Below are positions 40,001-52,456 of a stretch of DNA of 64,000 nt, one piece after another. The translations under genes and the position numbers were made by a program. The notes under the pieces were generated by a model. The model ran no database searches and was not told where the DNA came from. It saw only the letters and a list, made by a program, of their open reading frames with translations. Positions within the stretch are counted from its first letter, which is position 1; each line of letters starts with the position of its first letter. The DNA comes from Coffea arabica (Eukaryota; Streptophyta; Magnoliopsida; Gentianales; Rubiaceae): the NCBI RefSeq assembly GCF_036785885.1, contig NC_092323.1, positions 5,806,501 through 5,870,500 of the forward strand. The letters run 5' to 3'.

Positions 40001-40926
40001 AAACTCCAAGTGTTCTGTGCATACGCGATGACCAGCCAGCTATTTTGAGGCGTGATCAAAATTTCCACTTCTTGGGGGCATGGATAAGTGCTGCTTTGAC
40101 AGCTACTTGCCTTCCTAAAATGTAAACACACAAATCACGTTTTTTTTTTTTTTTTTTTTGTTTGTTTGATAAGGAAAAATTTAGGTGAATTCGATTACAA
40201 ATAATCTAATACATAGATATTAGCAGCTGTTTTCAAGGTTCCTTTATTGTTGAAATAGTTGATGGAATAATTTATTTAGATGAATTACTTCGGACTGCAT
40301 GATCACAAAACTCAGCAGTAGAGCCGGTAGCGTAAAGTGTAAATCAATGGTAAGTTCCTACTATTAGAAAAGAAAAGGAAGCTACAATAGAATAGTTCCT
40401 ACTATTAAAATATGCTTTAGTGTTAGATTTTTTAAAATATAAGATTAGGGGAAGGTAATAATGATTAGTATGGAGCAAAAAAAAAAAAGTTTAGTATATG
40501 TATACACATAACATGTCAAATGGAATTTAGGTATATTAATAAATGCATATCAAGCACCTTTAATAAAACTCATAACAAATAAATATCCGAAAAAGAAGAG
40601 AATTTCTAAAACTGGAAAAGAAAATAAAGGAAAGAGTTTTCTTTTTCTTTTTTTTTTTCCTCTCTTTTTTGGCGTGACGAATGAGAGACGAGAGAGAAGG
40701 AGCAAGGAGTAATCGTAATAATTAATTTGGGGGAGTGGTTTTTCACTTTTCTTTTTGCTATCATATCATCGCATGTGGGCTGTCGCTTGGATACCGCTTG
40801 TGGTGGTGGTGGCGCAAAAGTAACCAACTCACCTTTGCTCCCTCAGAATCTCGGCCACCGTCTGCCGTCATCCCTCCACCGCCACCTGCTTCAACGAAGA
40901 TAGCAGCAGCATAAAATCTTCTGAAG

Positions 40927-43900
40927 ATGAGCTCAATTTCTCCTTTGGATCTCTTACCACTCTCTTCTCCCTTGCGCACCAGCATCGCCATCAACAACTC
41001 CCCCGCCTTCCATCGCCAGCTGCCGTCCCTATTGTTACCTCAGGCCGGCCCTAAACCCTCCAGAACCTACCTCAGTTCAGTCCATCAGTTAGGCTCCTCC
41101 CACAAGCCCTTCACTGTTGCAGCCGGCAGCACCTTGACCGCCAATTCCGTACCGGTATGACCAACCATCCACTTGGCCTTTTATTTTTGGATTTATTATT
41201 GTTGTTATTTTTTGTGGCTTTCCCAGTAAGAATGATTGTCAGGCCGTTTCTTGTTTGCAATTGTGATGGTTAAGTTGATTTTATTCGGCCAAAAGAAAAA
41301 AAAGATTTTGTTTTCTTGATAAGCAGATCAATTGATTAGAAAAAGCTGTAAATTTGATTTTTGAACACGTGTTGGAACCGAATATTTTGTTGAATTTCTA
41401 GTTCGTGTTGGGAGACTGAGTTTATTTACGCATTTTAGCACTTGTTTACCTGTACATTCTTTAAATTTGAGTTCTATTTTCGAGATATCCCCTGCCTGTT
41501 TGCAGGCAAGAAATGGTATATATACTGTTGGTGATTTCATGACTAGAAAAGAGGAGCTACAGGTGGTAAAGCCAACAACAACTGTTGACGAAGGTATTCT
41601 AGAGTGCAGCTCAAATTCTTACACGAAAATATTACTTCTGCATTTACAACTATTCCTTACACATTGTTTTCGTCCAACAGCCTTGGAAGCTCTTGTGAAA
41701 TACAGGATAACTGGTTTTCCCGTCATTGATAATGACTGGAAACTGGTACGTCTCTCTCTTATTAGTTTATAAATGTTGTTTTCCATCTCCCTGGTAGCAA
41801 ATAGGTCATTAGAAATGCTACCAAAATTGCCACACACTCGAGCTTGGGATTTCGACTGATTTCTCCTTAATTTACCTCTGCATCACCTAGGCTGACGTGA
41901 TTTCTTCGATAACTTTGAAACTAATTCTAAATTCGTGGCATTTTATGCCTTGATTTGCTACTTTACTAAAATCATCAAACTTCATCAGCTAATGTGTTGT
42001 AATTGGTTTGGGGCCCTTCTATTTAAGTAGTTCAAGGTCTGGATATTATTAGGCAAAGGTTGCTGCTTTTTTGTAGCATTAAGAAGTTCTTTATTGCTGC
42101 AGGTTGGCCTTGTTTCAGATTATGATTTGTTAGCTTTGGATTCTATATCAGGTAGAAATTCAAAAATTTCAAGTTACATTAAATACACCTCCTCTTCTGA
42201 CTGTTGCTCTTGAATCTTTTGCGGGTGTTTCTACCTTGTCCCGTAGGCCTTAGATATTATGAACCTTTCTGCTCATCATAGTGGAGTTTGCAATCATGTG
42301 CTAATATGGCCCATTTCCCTGTTGATGTGGTCTTCCTACTTTATTTTTAATTGCAATCCTTCAGTTGACATTTTGTCTGGGGCAAGCAAAGAAGCAAACT
42401 GAGATGGAGAAGATATAATTGATCTATTATTGGGGATAGCTTAGGATCCATCTTACTAAATGAGTCATCTGTTTTTCCGATAACTAGTATTGAAATATGA
42501 AGTTTTATATCACATTTCATTTCGTAGAGGCTACTTGCAACAAAGCTTACTGATTATGTGCTTATGTAACTCCTCCTGGCACGGTTCATTTTGTCAAGTT
42601 TAAAACTGTTACCCTTTATCCTTGCGTATATTTCATTCTCCAATCATATTAGTAAATACCTCACATGATATAAGAAGTTCCGATATTTTGATCAGGTACT
42701 GCAAAAAGTGATGCAGACATATTTCCAGAAGTTGACAGCACATGGAAAGTACGTAAGAGATCATTATTTTCTTTTAATGACGTCTGTCACTGCAACAAAT
42801 GTGCATTTTACTATGCCTCTTTTCTTGATTTTTCTCATTTTAATTAAATAAGCCAAAAAATGCAAGAGTCAGTAGAGTATCCTTTGTCCTTTTATTCCTG
42901 TACTCTACTCTTTTAGAAGTTTTAGTTTCTCTAGATTGTCTCTGTATATGTTTCTGAAGGTGGAATTACTAGCATTCCTCCTAAATGTAATTTTTTATTT
43001 TTAATAATAATCTCAGGCTTCCACTTACGGATCGGTACCTTGACTTGTCAGACCTTTATTTCACAACTTCAAAGCATTTCCTGTGGTCAGGTGTACATAT
43101 CTTGCTTGTTGCACAGTCTCTGTTCTTTCACTCTTTCTCGACTGTTGTTCCCATGGTCAGGAGTGCAGTTAGCCAAGGATCCTGTGCCAGTACTTTTGCT
43201 TGTCCCTTGTGAATGTTTTTGTTTCATCTTGGTGATATGTTATCCCAATCGATGATATTTTCCTGGTGAAAACTTGGGGAAAAGAATAGGAGAATTCTGA
43301 TGCCTTGTATGTAATTCAATAATTCATTTAGAAAAGCATGTGAAAACATGGAGAGTGCAGATTGTAGATTTATATGATTAACGTAGTAGAGGGGATGCCT
43401 AATCCAATCCAAACCATAAAGGAGCATAATTCTTGAAATAATAGAACTCGGTGAATCCACTTTCACAGTTAAACATTTCTGTTTTCTGGTCAGTCTCTCT
43501 CTCTCTGGCACGCATGCGTGCAGAACTCATGAATGTGTTGACTGGCCGCACTGGTGTTTCGATTTAACATGTTCTGACATCTCTGATCCTGAAAATTTGT
43601 CACAGACATTTAATGAGATACAGAAGTTACTTAGCAAAACCAATGGTCAAGTAGTAGGTGATCTAATGACACCAGCTCCGCTGGTGGTTCGTGAAACTAC
43701 CAATCTGGAGGATGCTGCAAGGTTCTTTACTTGATTTAAGCTAGCTTCTCTGACTGCAGTATTTTTGTGTCTTGTAAAGTGGCAAGGCTAATATATTTAG
43801 CCCTTTTGTTGCTATTTTTCAACTTCAGGTTGTTACTCGAGACAAAATACCGACGACTTCCGGTTGTGGATGCTGATGGTAGGCTGGTAAGAGCCAGTTA

Positions 43901-44041
43901 CTCTGTCCTTTGATTGTGTGTTTCTTCCAAGGTTTTCATAATTCTAAAATTGTTTCCCTTGTTAAGGTTGGAATTATCACAAGAGGTAATGTTGTAAGGG
44001 CTGCCCTTCAAATAAAACGAGAAATGGAGAACAAGGCGTGA
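40927..44041 (+). CDS. CBSX: Plastid-targeted paired CBS-domain protein, CBSX1/CBSX2 type
   Basis: Eight exons join in phase to 243 residues: 40927-41154, 41506-41593, 41681-41745, 42103-42151, 42696-42748, 43606-43721, 43829-43886, 43967-44041. Residues 1 to about 70 are serine- and proline-rich with few acidic residues, as in chloroplast transit peptides. CBS1 starts TVGDFMTRKEEL and ends with the strand VGLVSDYDLLAL (about 82-140). CBS2 starts VVGDLMTPAPLVV and ends VGIITRGNVVRAAL (about 178-235). Between them is the family-typical FPEVDSTWKTFNEIQKLL linker. Arabidopsis CBSX1 and CBSX2 are stromal proteins that bind adenosine nucleotides and activate thioredoxins, affecting H2O2 level and lignin deposition. 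The length fits (CBSX1 is about 236 residues). Which of the two paralogues this is cannot be told by eye. The ATG at 40927 is the first in a frame that spans the transit peptide. Confidence 0.94.
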
Positions 44042-44825
44042 CCTTGGATGGTATTCACTTGGGGAAGTACCATGAAGCTTAGGCGGGAATGTCGTCGCGT
44101 ATCTCCAAGAGCCTCACTGATTCCAACTGCCTGCAATATTATAGTACATTTCAATGAAATTTGTCAAAGTTTTTGCTGTCGGATTAGAAGAGAAAATATG
44201 GAAACGTTACACACACAAATTCCAGGATGAGGATGATTGAGTGTTGGACTAGGAAAGAATTGGGCCTTAGATGGGTTATAGGAATTCTTCGCAGTCTCAG
44301 CTGAGATTGTCGGCTGGGTGATTATAAGAGCATTGAGTATATAAAATGTCTTAGAATTGAACTCTCCCCTCCTGTATTGGGGTGGGGGGGTTTATGCAGA
44401 GGGATACATGTTTACTATTTTCATTTTGTGTCGTGGAAATATAACGCTGAACATCTACCCGATGGATCTTTAAAACTCGGATTATCTTACTTGCTCTTGT
44501 ACGACTGAACCTCATGAATATCAAGGATGGAGCTTCACGGATTACATCCCAAATTCATTAACCATATGAAGAACACCTTTTCCACTGCTATGAAGCTACA
44601 GGGCCATAGGCCATTCATCTGTTTAATGAATGGTGATGAAGGGAAGGGGAAGTGGTTAATTAATGGTGATGCACATGCTCTATGCATTGATTTGTTTAGC
44701 CAATTAAAGAAAGCCTATCTTACCTGCTGAACGCGTTATTCGATTAACAAGGACAGTAATAATGCCTTTACGGAGCCCAAAGTGGAGCGCCATCCAGCCC
44801 TAGAACTCGGGTAACCCATCCCATG

Positions 44826-45021
44826 CATGCCTGCCGTTCATCATTATACTCCATGCAAGATACACGGACGCAAGTGTCATTTGTAGAGTTGTAAACGAGC
44901 CGAATCGAACCGCGTATCTCATTCATGCCTGCCTTTCATCATTATACTCCATGCAAGATACACGGACGCAAGTGTCATTTGTAGAGTTGTAAACGAGCCG
45001 AATCGAACCGCGTATCTCATG
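44826..45021. repeat. Tandem duplication of a 98-bp unit
   Basis: Copies 44826-44923 and 44924-45021 are almost identical. Each starts CATGCCTGCC and ends CGCGTATCTCAT. The unit covers the left edge of the adjacent GTTCG-rich element plus flanking sequence, so it arose after that element inserted. Confidence 0.92.
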
Positions 45022-45550
45022 TTTGAGTTCTGTTCGTTAAGCGATTCGAACAACATTCGTGTTCGTTCGTTAATTTTCGAACTCCAAACCTGTGTTCATG
45101 TTCGGCTCGTTAAGCAAAGTTCATGTTCGAGTTCGTGTTCGGCTCGTTTAACATAAACGAGCCATTCGCGAACATGCTCGAAATGCTCGAATCCAAATTA
45201 TTTTAAGCCTTAAATATGCCATACAAATCATTAATCATTCTCTAAAATAATTAAAGCACTAAGTGACTAAATTCTATTATTCATTAACTATATAACTAAC
45301 ATTAACATAAAAGCAACAAATAAAACAAAGCAATTTGCCCTCCAAATATAAAAGTCCAGCCGTAAAATTAACCCTAAAATTTGTCAAATGATAATTATGT
45401 CCATGTTCGCGAACATGCTCGTATTCGCTCGATTATTAATCGAACAAAAAAATTCGTTCGAACTCGGTTCGTTTAAAATTTCGAACGAGTCTTTCACAAA
45501 CACGAACGAGTCGAAACGAACCGAGCTACCGAACAGTTCTAGTCATTTGC
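44890..45550. mobile_element. Probable non-autonomous transposon rich in GTTCG/CGAAC
   Basis: The left end GTTGTAAACGAGCCGAATCG and the right end CGAACCGAGCTACCGAACAG (which reads CTGTTCGGTAGCTCGGTTCG inverted) carry many CGAAC/GTTCG repeats in opposite orientation. The interior (about 45190-45390) is AT-rich. This composition is common in plant non-autonomous DNA elements, but ends and target duplication are not resolved. Confidence 0.45.
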
Positions 45551-46195
45551 AACTCCAAAATATCAAATACATGCTTGTATCACTTCATATCGTCAATCTG
45601 CCAGTTGGAGCGCGCGTGAAGTGCATAGATATCAAATTTGGAGGGCGTCGTTGTTTTGCTTATTGAGTAATCTTCCTGTCCGAGTTGTTTGGCCGTTATA
45701 GCATCGAAAATAAGATAGGCGGTACAAAATCATGACCCATGGGAGATGGAAAAAATTTTGAAAAGAAGACGAGAGGGTGAAAAAAAATACTGTAATAAAA
45801 TCAACCAAGATTTTCCATACCGCGATGCAGCCCAAGTAGTGGACCCAACGTAGCTCGACCAAACTATTGTATTGGTTAGGGGCAGTGGCAGAGTCAGTAT
45901 CCAAGAACAGTAGTATAAAAAGATAGAAGAGTGAAGGAAAAAACTATGTGGATAATACACAAAAATTATAATTTTGTAATCTTGTAATAAAAAAATTTAC
46001 TCGGAACCTTGTGCCTTGGTTTTGAATTATAAAATGCAAGATAAAATGTATTTGAACCTGTTTCAAATTTGTTAGGGGGGAAGTCGGGAATTCTAAAGAA
46101 ACATTCAAAAAATTTGTTTTATATTTTTTTTATAACAATTTTGTAATTTTTCAAGAGTTGAGGGGGGCAATAGCCCATCTTGAACTCAACTACTT

Positions 46196-46792
46196 AGGGG
46201 TGCCAACAAATTGATCAACTCGCGAATAAATCAGTCATAATCTCAAAGTTGAGTTGAACTCCAACTACTCGAGTTCATTGCGTGCGTGTGTATATTATGT
46301 AGTATAATTGTTAAATTACATAAAACTATATTCTAGGACAAATTATACGCCTTACCATTCAAACTCAAGCTTGAGTTTGATGTCAATTTACATCTTGAGT
46401 GAGTTTGCACTCTTTTATGTTTATAGGAGCCGATCTTCTTGAACTTCAAAGACCTCAGCACAAGTTCGAGCTTGAATATGATAAGTTCTAGACTTACTAA
46501 TGGAATAGAACAATAAATTGTTAGATTAGAATTGAGGCCATCACGGTATTGTTATTAAAGTCTAAACCGACTAAATAGATTTAAATAATAAATATTTTTT
46601 TAAACGATTTGATCCGATTATAGTCTGTCGGTTCTGGTTCTGATTCAAAATTTTTATGAATCTGAACCTAAATCTTTAATCACGATTACGGTTTCAATTT
46701 TGGTTTAATTTTCCAAATTCCGATTCAATAAACTGCTGGTCTGATTCCAATTCAGTCCGATTCCAATTCAAGCTTGAAGCATGGCCACCCCT
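46196..46792. mobile_element. Possible hAT-like non-autonomous element, ends AGGGGTG
   Basis: The left edge reads AGGGGTGCCAAC and the right edge GGCCACCCCT, giving short inverted ends AGGGGTGSC of the kind seen in hAT elements. The interior shows directly repeated GATTCCAATTCAG strings near the right end. No 8-bp target duplication was found, so this is tentative. Confidence 0.35.
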
Positions 46793-48046
46793 ACGTTATA
46801 ACCCATTCTTTTGCGACAAGACAAACGAAGAAAGTACTAATAGTCAAATCGAACTTGAAGGAAAAACCCCACCACTACCCGTAATAAAGCTAGAACAACC
46901 CCTATCAGGACTTTTTTGACACGTGAATTTTTTGGATGTTTGTCTAAAATTTTACTGTAACTTACTGTAGAAATTTTTAAAAAAATTTTTAAAGTGTGTT
47001 TTTTTCTGAATATTTTGAAGTGTATCGTTTAAAATTTTTGAAAAGTTTTTTAAAATTACTGTAGCTAAAGTTTTTAAAAAACTTATATAGCAGACAAACT
47101 TAACAAAAAATTTGTCTCCTGTCTAACTGCTGCAACTCATCAAAGAAGAAACTATAAACCCTGTTCAACTTTTGACCGTCCTAGTAGCCTTACTTATAGC
47201 ATATGCCCACAAAGAATGGGAAAATAAATCAACTAGTCTTAGGCGATGCATCACCCGATGGGTACTGCTATAAAACTACTGTATCGCCATCGTTAATATG
47301 TACTACTGTGAACAAGTCCAAATGAAATGGGTGTGCCTGCAATTAATTTCTCGAGTCATTAAAAACAACGCAGAAAAATACCTAACTCTGTGGAGTCAAA
47401 AATGGAACCTTATCACTTTTATTAGTTGTTAGCAAAACAGCAACCACTTGCACCAAACTCGAGCAAACGTAGGACCATACATGTTCCCTCGACCTCACCG
47501 CCCCTCCCCACCCCACCCCAAACCAACTTGGATTTACTACTTACTAGCTGCTGCTACAACCCCACAGGCCAGGCCCAAACACCACCACCACCAATCCTCA
47601 AAAAAAAAAAAATGCAAGCAATTGCAAAGTGCACAATTATAAGTATTCTACTACTAGTAGTAGCAGTAGTAGCAGTAGTAGAAAAGCCATAAAGTAATAC
47701 ATACTGATTGATATATTTTTTGATATCATCCACAGGTAAAACTTGGAACAAAGAAAAGGTTACTAATCAGGGCAAAATATTTACACTAATTCGTTTTTAT
47801 CAGCTCCAAAACTTGATGCTCTGTTATCATATAAAGAGGTAAAAACTTGAAAAAGAAAAAGACAGATAGAAAAATAGAATTAGGTGCTACTTGCTTCTTT
47901 GAGGATTTGAAGCCAGCCATCGAGCGCACGTTATCAAGCGCCCTCGGGAATACACTAATACAGTGGACATAAATATATACTATGATACTTTTTTTCTTTC
48001 TCTCTTTCTTTTTTTTTGGCCCCTTTTCCCTGCAGGTAGAGCCCAC

Positions 48047-48541
48047 TCACCAATAGTCAACATCTGGATCCTCGGGCTCGGGCTTCTCATTCAAGTCGGG
48101 CTTTTCTTGAAACCAACAGGGCTTCAGCTGAGTCGGTGTTGCATGGTCATGGTGGCGGTGGTGGTGGCTGCGGCCGTGGTCGTGGTGGTCATGGGTGGTG
48201 ATGGAACTTTGAACAGCATCAACTCTCGAACCCACCTCTATTGCTTTCTTGCGAATAGCAGCAGCGGACAGGTCACCACCATTAGCAGCAGTAGTATCGC
48301 CCACCAAGAGCTCCGGGAAGTTGAGCCTCGCCGTCGGCCCGCGCAGATAATACACGGCGGTGTCATAGGCTCTGGCAGCAGCCACGGGCGTGGAATAAGA
48401 GCCTAACCATATCCTAGACCTCTTGTTAGGCTCTCTAATCTCCGCCACCCATTTGCCCCACTTCCTCATCCTTATTCCTTTGTATAACCTCTCGCTTTTT
48501 TTCTTCCCTGCTCCGGCCCCAATTCCTCCACCTCCCTCCAT
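48047..48541 (-). CDS. DEAR1: DREB-subfamily ERF repressor with EAR motif, DEAR1/CEJ1-like
   Basis: A single exon of 164 residues. The AP2/ERF domain spans about 20-77 ([20 protein letters not shown] to [10 protein letters not shown]), with the WVAEIREP signature of DREB-type group II proteins that bind DRE/CRT elements. After the domain, [19 protein letters not shown] is a block conserved in Arabidopsis CEJ1/DEAR1 (ERF011). A histidine-rich stretch follows (about 117-134, [17 protein letters not shown]). The C-terminus carries DLNEKP (149-154), a DLNxxP EAR motif expected to recruit co-repressors, and an acidic tail ending DVDYW. CEJ1/DEAR1 represses cold and jasmonate responses in the nucleus. 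The ATG at 48541 opens MEGGGG, like the Arabidopsis protein. The His-rich insert is unlike the Arabidopsis protein as I recall it. Group is sure; orthology to DEAR1 rather than a close paralogue is likely. Confidence 0.93.
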   Translation of the reverse strand: MEGGGGIGAGAGKKKSERLYKGIRMRKWGKWVAEIREPNKRSRIWLGSYSTPVAAARAYDTAVYYLRGPTARLNFPELLVGDTTAANGGDLSAAAIRKKAIEVGSRVDAVQSSITTHDHHDHGRSHHHRHHDHATPTQLKPCWFQEKPDLNEKPEPEDPDVDYW

Positions 48542-51500
48542 CTCTTATCCCCCTTTTTTTCTATAATAGGAGTATGGAGGCGGTAATATATATCTATCTA
48601 TCTATATGTGTATTGTTTTCTCTCTATAATCTGAATAGACCTATAGCTAGCTCGAAGAAGAGATTATAGAGAGAAAAAGAAAACCCATCAAAAGAAATTA
48701 AGATAGATGCGGAGAGTTGAAGGGGAGGGCTGGGATTTTGGCTTCGGTTTTTGATATCGGACCAACCAAAAGGGCAAAAAAAAAAAAAAAGAAAGAAAGA
48801 AACAAGCAGAACAAGTAGAAAAAATTACAAGTGCCGGATTAGTACTACTACTACTTGGGTACTAAGAAGGTTCATTTGTCATTTGAGTAAAGCTTCCACG
48901 TTGGTTTTTTGGTTTTCTTAAAAAGAAGAGAATACACTAATATACTCCCCTGCCGCTATAATATACTAGTGGTAACTAAATGCACCGACACCATCCCCTC
49001 TCTCTCTCTTCCCTTCACTTTTTTCTATATCTGTCTACAACAAATTGGGATTTGGGAGTAGCACTAATAATAATAAGTTTAAAGTAGGAGCACTGAAAGG
49101 AAGAGGAGGACTACTTGTACTGTATTTTTCTTTACTTTCCACTTTAACTTTTTGAAAAAAGCTTAAACATTACCTCATATGCAAAATAGTTGTGGTTGGC
49201 CGCCATGTACACGAACACATATAAGCAAGGGGGCTGTACTCGAGTGCAGGAACAGACGCATTTTTTTCCTCTCATCTGCTGCAATTTGCAATTTGCAATT
49301 GGCAATTGGATTGAGTTTTGTTTGGCTCGAAATAAATGGTAGCAGTAATGGGGATGGGCCGTCTTTTTGTTTTTGCGGGCTAATTGTACTGTGTGTTGAA
49401 AAGAGCAGCTGTCGTTTGGTACTCCACTGTTGTATTTGTAGCCTCCACTATTGTACAGAGGAGGTTTGATGGAGGGAGAGAAAGTCTCTTTCTTTAAGTA
49501 ATTCTTATAGGGGCGGGTGGGCGGGGAGGGGAGGGGAAGAAGGGAAAGCGAGATATTGGGGGAGGCGAGATATTGGAACAGCAAGTGAAGTGATAATGAT
49601 GATTATTAATTAGTGCTATCATCAAACGCTAATTGTCATTGTCATTGCAGACTAGAATTTTTATTTTTTTAAAGAAAAAAAAAAGAAAAGAAGAAAGATT
49701 TTAGTACTTAATTAGGGAGAGGCGGAAGGTAGGTCGGTGGTCGGTGGATGGCTGGATGGATAGATACCGTTGTGACTTGACTTTGCTCCCCTCCCCGACA
49801 ATAACGATATCCATTATTAGACACTGTCATACGCTTTTGTTTTCTGGCTTTTGGCCCGACGTATCGTTTTGGTGGGTTTTTGGGGGCCCGCGGGCACACT
49901 TGCCTTCAACCTTAAACAATGCCCCCCCCCCGCCCTCCCCTGCAATTTTTTTTTCCTTTTCGCCCCAGCTGGAAGAACAAAGAAGAGCCCCGCCGGTTGA
50001 CCTCCTCGTTTAGGCTCTTAATTATTGAGAAGGGAGAAAGAAAAAGCAGGAGTTGATCCACCTTTTTCTTACATGATTGCCAATTAAACATGCATTAAGC
50101 AGCTAAACCCGGTGAGTAAGATGTTCGATAAATGGAGCGAGAAATGCACCCTGGATAATGGAGTAGCACTCACTAGCATCTATCTGTATCCAAGTCGGCC
50201 CGTAAACATACATATAGAATTTCTGTTTTTGGAATGGTTTAAAATACGCAAAATTTTTGGTCGGTCTGCCCAACTTTCTTTGTGTTGGAGCCGTATTTGT
50301 TAGTACTTCCAAATTATTAATAGCTTTAAGAGCATCACCGGAGGAACGAGTTTATTCTGCAGTAGTATTTGAACTTTTGTTTTTTCAGCTGCTAATGAAT
50401 AATGATAGACAGCAGTGGATGCCAGCTTCTGCATCATTTTTTAAGCACTCCATGATTAGAGAGAGAGAGAGAGAGGTGCTACTGTTTCATTCCTTTCTCT
50501 ATCCGTTATGGACCTTTGCTCTGCAATTACCTCCTTTCTTTTCTTTTTTTTCCCTCTCTGAAAACCTATAATGCTGTGCTCGATTTCCATCTAACAAATC
50601 CAAGCCAAGATAGGGTAATGCCCAATTCAATCGAAGCAATTCAATAGTATCTAATGCTAAATACAACCACCCAACAGAATATGTTGTGTTCTTACTTGGA
50701 AAGTTAAAACCACGCCCACCGTGGACGTGGAGTGAACAAATGTGGACTCCTAGACAATTCATCACACGGGTGCATTTATTATTACTTTTTAATTTATTCA
50801 CATAATTGATGTATGTAGTAATTGGTAAGTAGCCACGAATGATGAAGATGGCTCTCACAGATTTGTGATTTGAGAATCTTAGGAAAGGAAGGAAACTGGT
50901 TCATTCTAAAAATTAGAAAAATTTTAGAAAACATATTATTATTATTATTTGGCTGCGAAATTTTGTCCCTCCTCCAAGCAAGCAGCACGCACAGCATATA
51001 ATATGGGATTTTCTTGGCTGAAGTTACGTGGCACGCAAAGCAAACACCAGTTACGTGGACAAACAGTACGGATCCAATAATTTATAATTATCACCGCTGC
51101 TGCTTAATACTACTACTTATATAAGTAGTACTCAGTATTTTGTTATGTTGTTTGTTTGAGAGCGAGGGAGTGAAGGGGCCTTTGTTAACTTTGGTCTTGA
51201 GAGGAGAAGTCTGTCATCCTACAGCAGCCCCAGAGGAATCCTGAAAAAAGTCAAGAAATCGGCAACCAGATGTTGATCTTTGAAGATGTGGTAAATGATT
51301 TTTGGGTTAGTTGCATTTGGTCATGCGACTGCGAAGTCAGTCACCGCTATGAGTGGACAAGAAAGAAAAAATCTTTGGAGGTCAATGTCATGATTAACTA
51401 CATTCTTACGATGAAAACTCTCTGCTTGCATTTCCATCACCAATGGAAGATGCACAGAACAGTAACTCCAGCCGTCCAAATAATAAGAAACAAAAGTCAA

Positions 51501-52456
51501 AAGTTGGTGAAGAAAACGAACGCAGTTTTGTACTATTTGTTTTTTCACTTCTGTTGACCCCTGCCCCCCACCCCCGGCCACATTAATAATAGTATTCATG
51601 GCTAAAGTTGTGCCACTCGAATCCATCCACTTTTTTTTTTTTTGTGTCACATCCTACGCAGAAAACTGCAAATATCAGAAGAGGTCGGTTAAGGCAGAGT
51701 CCATGACAAATTAAGTGATTTCATCCGTGATATGATCACTGTTTTAATACAGTGTACAGACTGAATAATTAAATAAAATCTCAATCCTGCAACTTGGCTT
51801 GAGAGTCTGTGGCAAAATTGCCTCAACATGATGAGGGGATTGAAATAGAAACAACAAAAACTTTCAAATTATGAACTTCAGATTAGCCTAGCCAGTTTCC
51901 ATTAGCGCCCAGCACATTAGGCTTTAGAAATCTTCTTACATCAGAACCGTGCCAAGTTGATGCTGCTTGTGCAACAGACCTACTGGTCGTCATCGTGCAA
52001 GGTGTCGCATAAAAAAGGGTAACCTATTGACTAAGGCAGAAATCCAAAGTTAACAGGTGATTTCCAACTCGTTTTACGATAGATCGAACGATATACAGCA
52101 GCCCCAGAGGAATCAACAAACCGAGAGATCTGCAATCCTCAATACTATCACAGGGATTTTACGTCCTTCTACACAAATTACGTAAAGCAAGCAGAGTGAT
52201 GAGCATTAAGTAGAACTCTTAAAAGATTACCCTTAAAATAATTTTGTTTAAAAAAAAAAAAAACCATAACAAATGCTGAAAAGTTCATAATTACAATTTA
52301 TTGCTGTTAAATTTTTTACCATCCGAACCAATGGAAAGAGAAGGAAGTAAATAAAAAGCTAATTGCGGATCCTAATTCAGCACAATTCATACATTCCATG
52401 GTGCAAACCAAGTATGATGCAGCATTGACACTTTGCACACAATCTATCGTTTGCAT
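48542..52456. other. Intergenic region upstream of the DEAR1-like gene
   Basis: Immediately upstream on the minus strand are GATA/TATA-rich sequence (about 48585-48610) and GA tracts that probably belong to the promoter and leader of the DEAR1-like gene. Beyond about 49600 I see only low-complexity tracts (C-run near 49922, GA repeat at 50458-50476) and a 21-base exact direct repeat (51220-51240 and 52094-52114). The 3' UTR of the RNA-binding protein gene should end within the right-hand part. No coding gene is supported. Confidence 0.5.

Larger units (their letters stand above)
28261..40926. other. 12.7 kb gene-poor, AT-rich region between AP2 and the CBS gene
   Basis: No gene could be supported on either strand. 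The region contains several MITEs (30383, 33919, 34165, 36109), a Mutator-like element (31101-31982) and a related fragment at about 36993, and a SINE (32158). Short open frames in 33859-34263 are explained by two adjacent MITEs. Frames at 38450-38692 and 39751-40131 show no recognisable domain. The stretch 35700-36100 and 37000-37450 is very AT-rich with nothing identifiable. Confidence 0.6.
44042..48046. other. Intergenic region between CBSX and DEAR1-like genes
   Basis: The CBSX 3' UTR occupies the first few hundred bases. After that come a 98-bp tandem duplication (44826-45021), a GTTCG-rich transposon-like stretch (to about 45550), and an inverted-end element (46196-46792). Two tracts with TTACTGTAGAAATTTT-like strings at about 46950-47075 look like further MITE remnants. 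No coding gene is supported. Confidence 0.55.

Noticed and set aside
39751-40131. 126-residue open frame on the minus strand
   Set aside because: No recognisable domain and no flanking exons found in phase. It may be chance, though it is among the longer unexplained frames.
47963-48406. 147-residue open frame on the plus strand
   Set aside because: It is the antisense of the DEAR1-like gene and its flank, rich in Val and Ser from the His codon tract.
23122-48541. AP2 and DEAR1-like genes as a transcription-factor cluster
   Set aside because: They belong to different branches of the AP2/ERF superfamily and are 22 kb apart with an unrelated gene between, so the co-location looks accidental.
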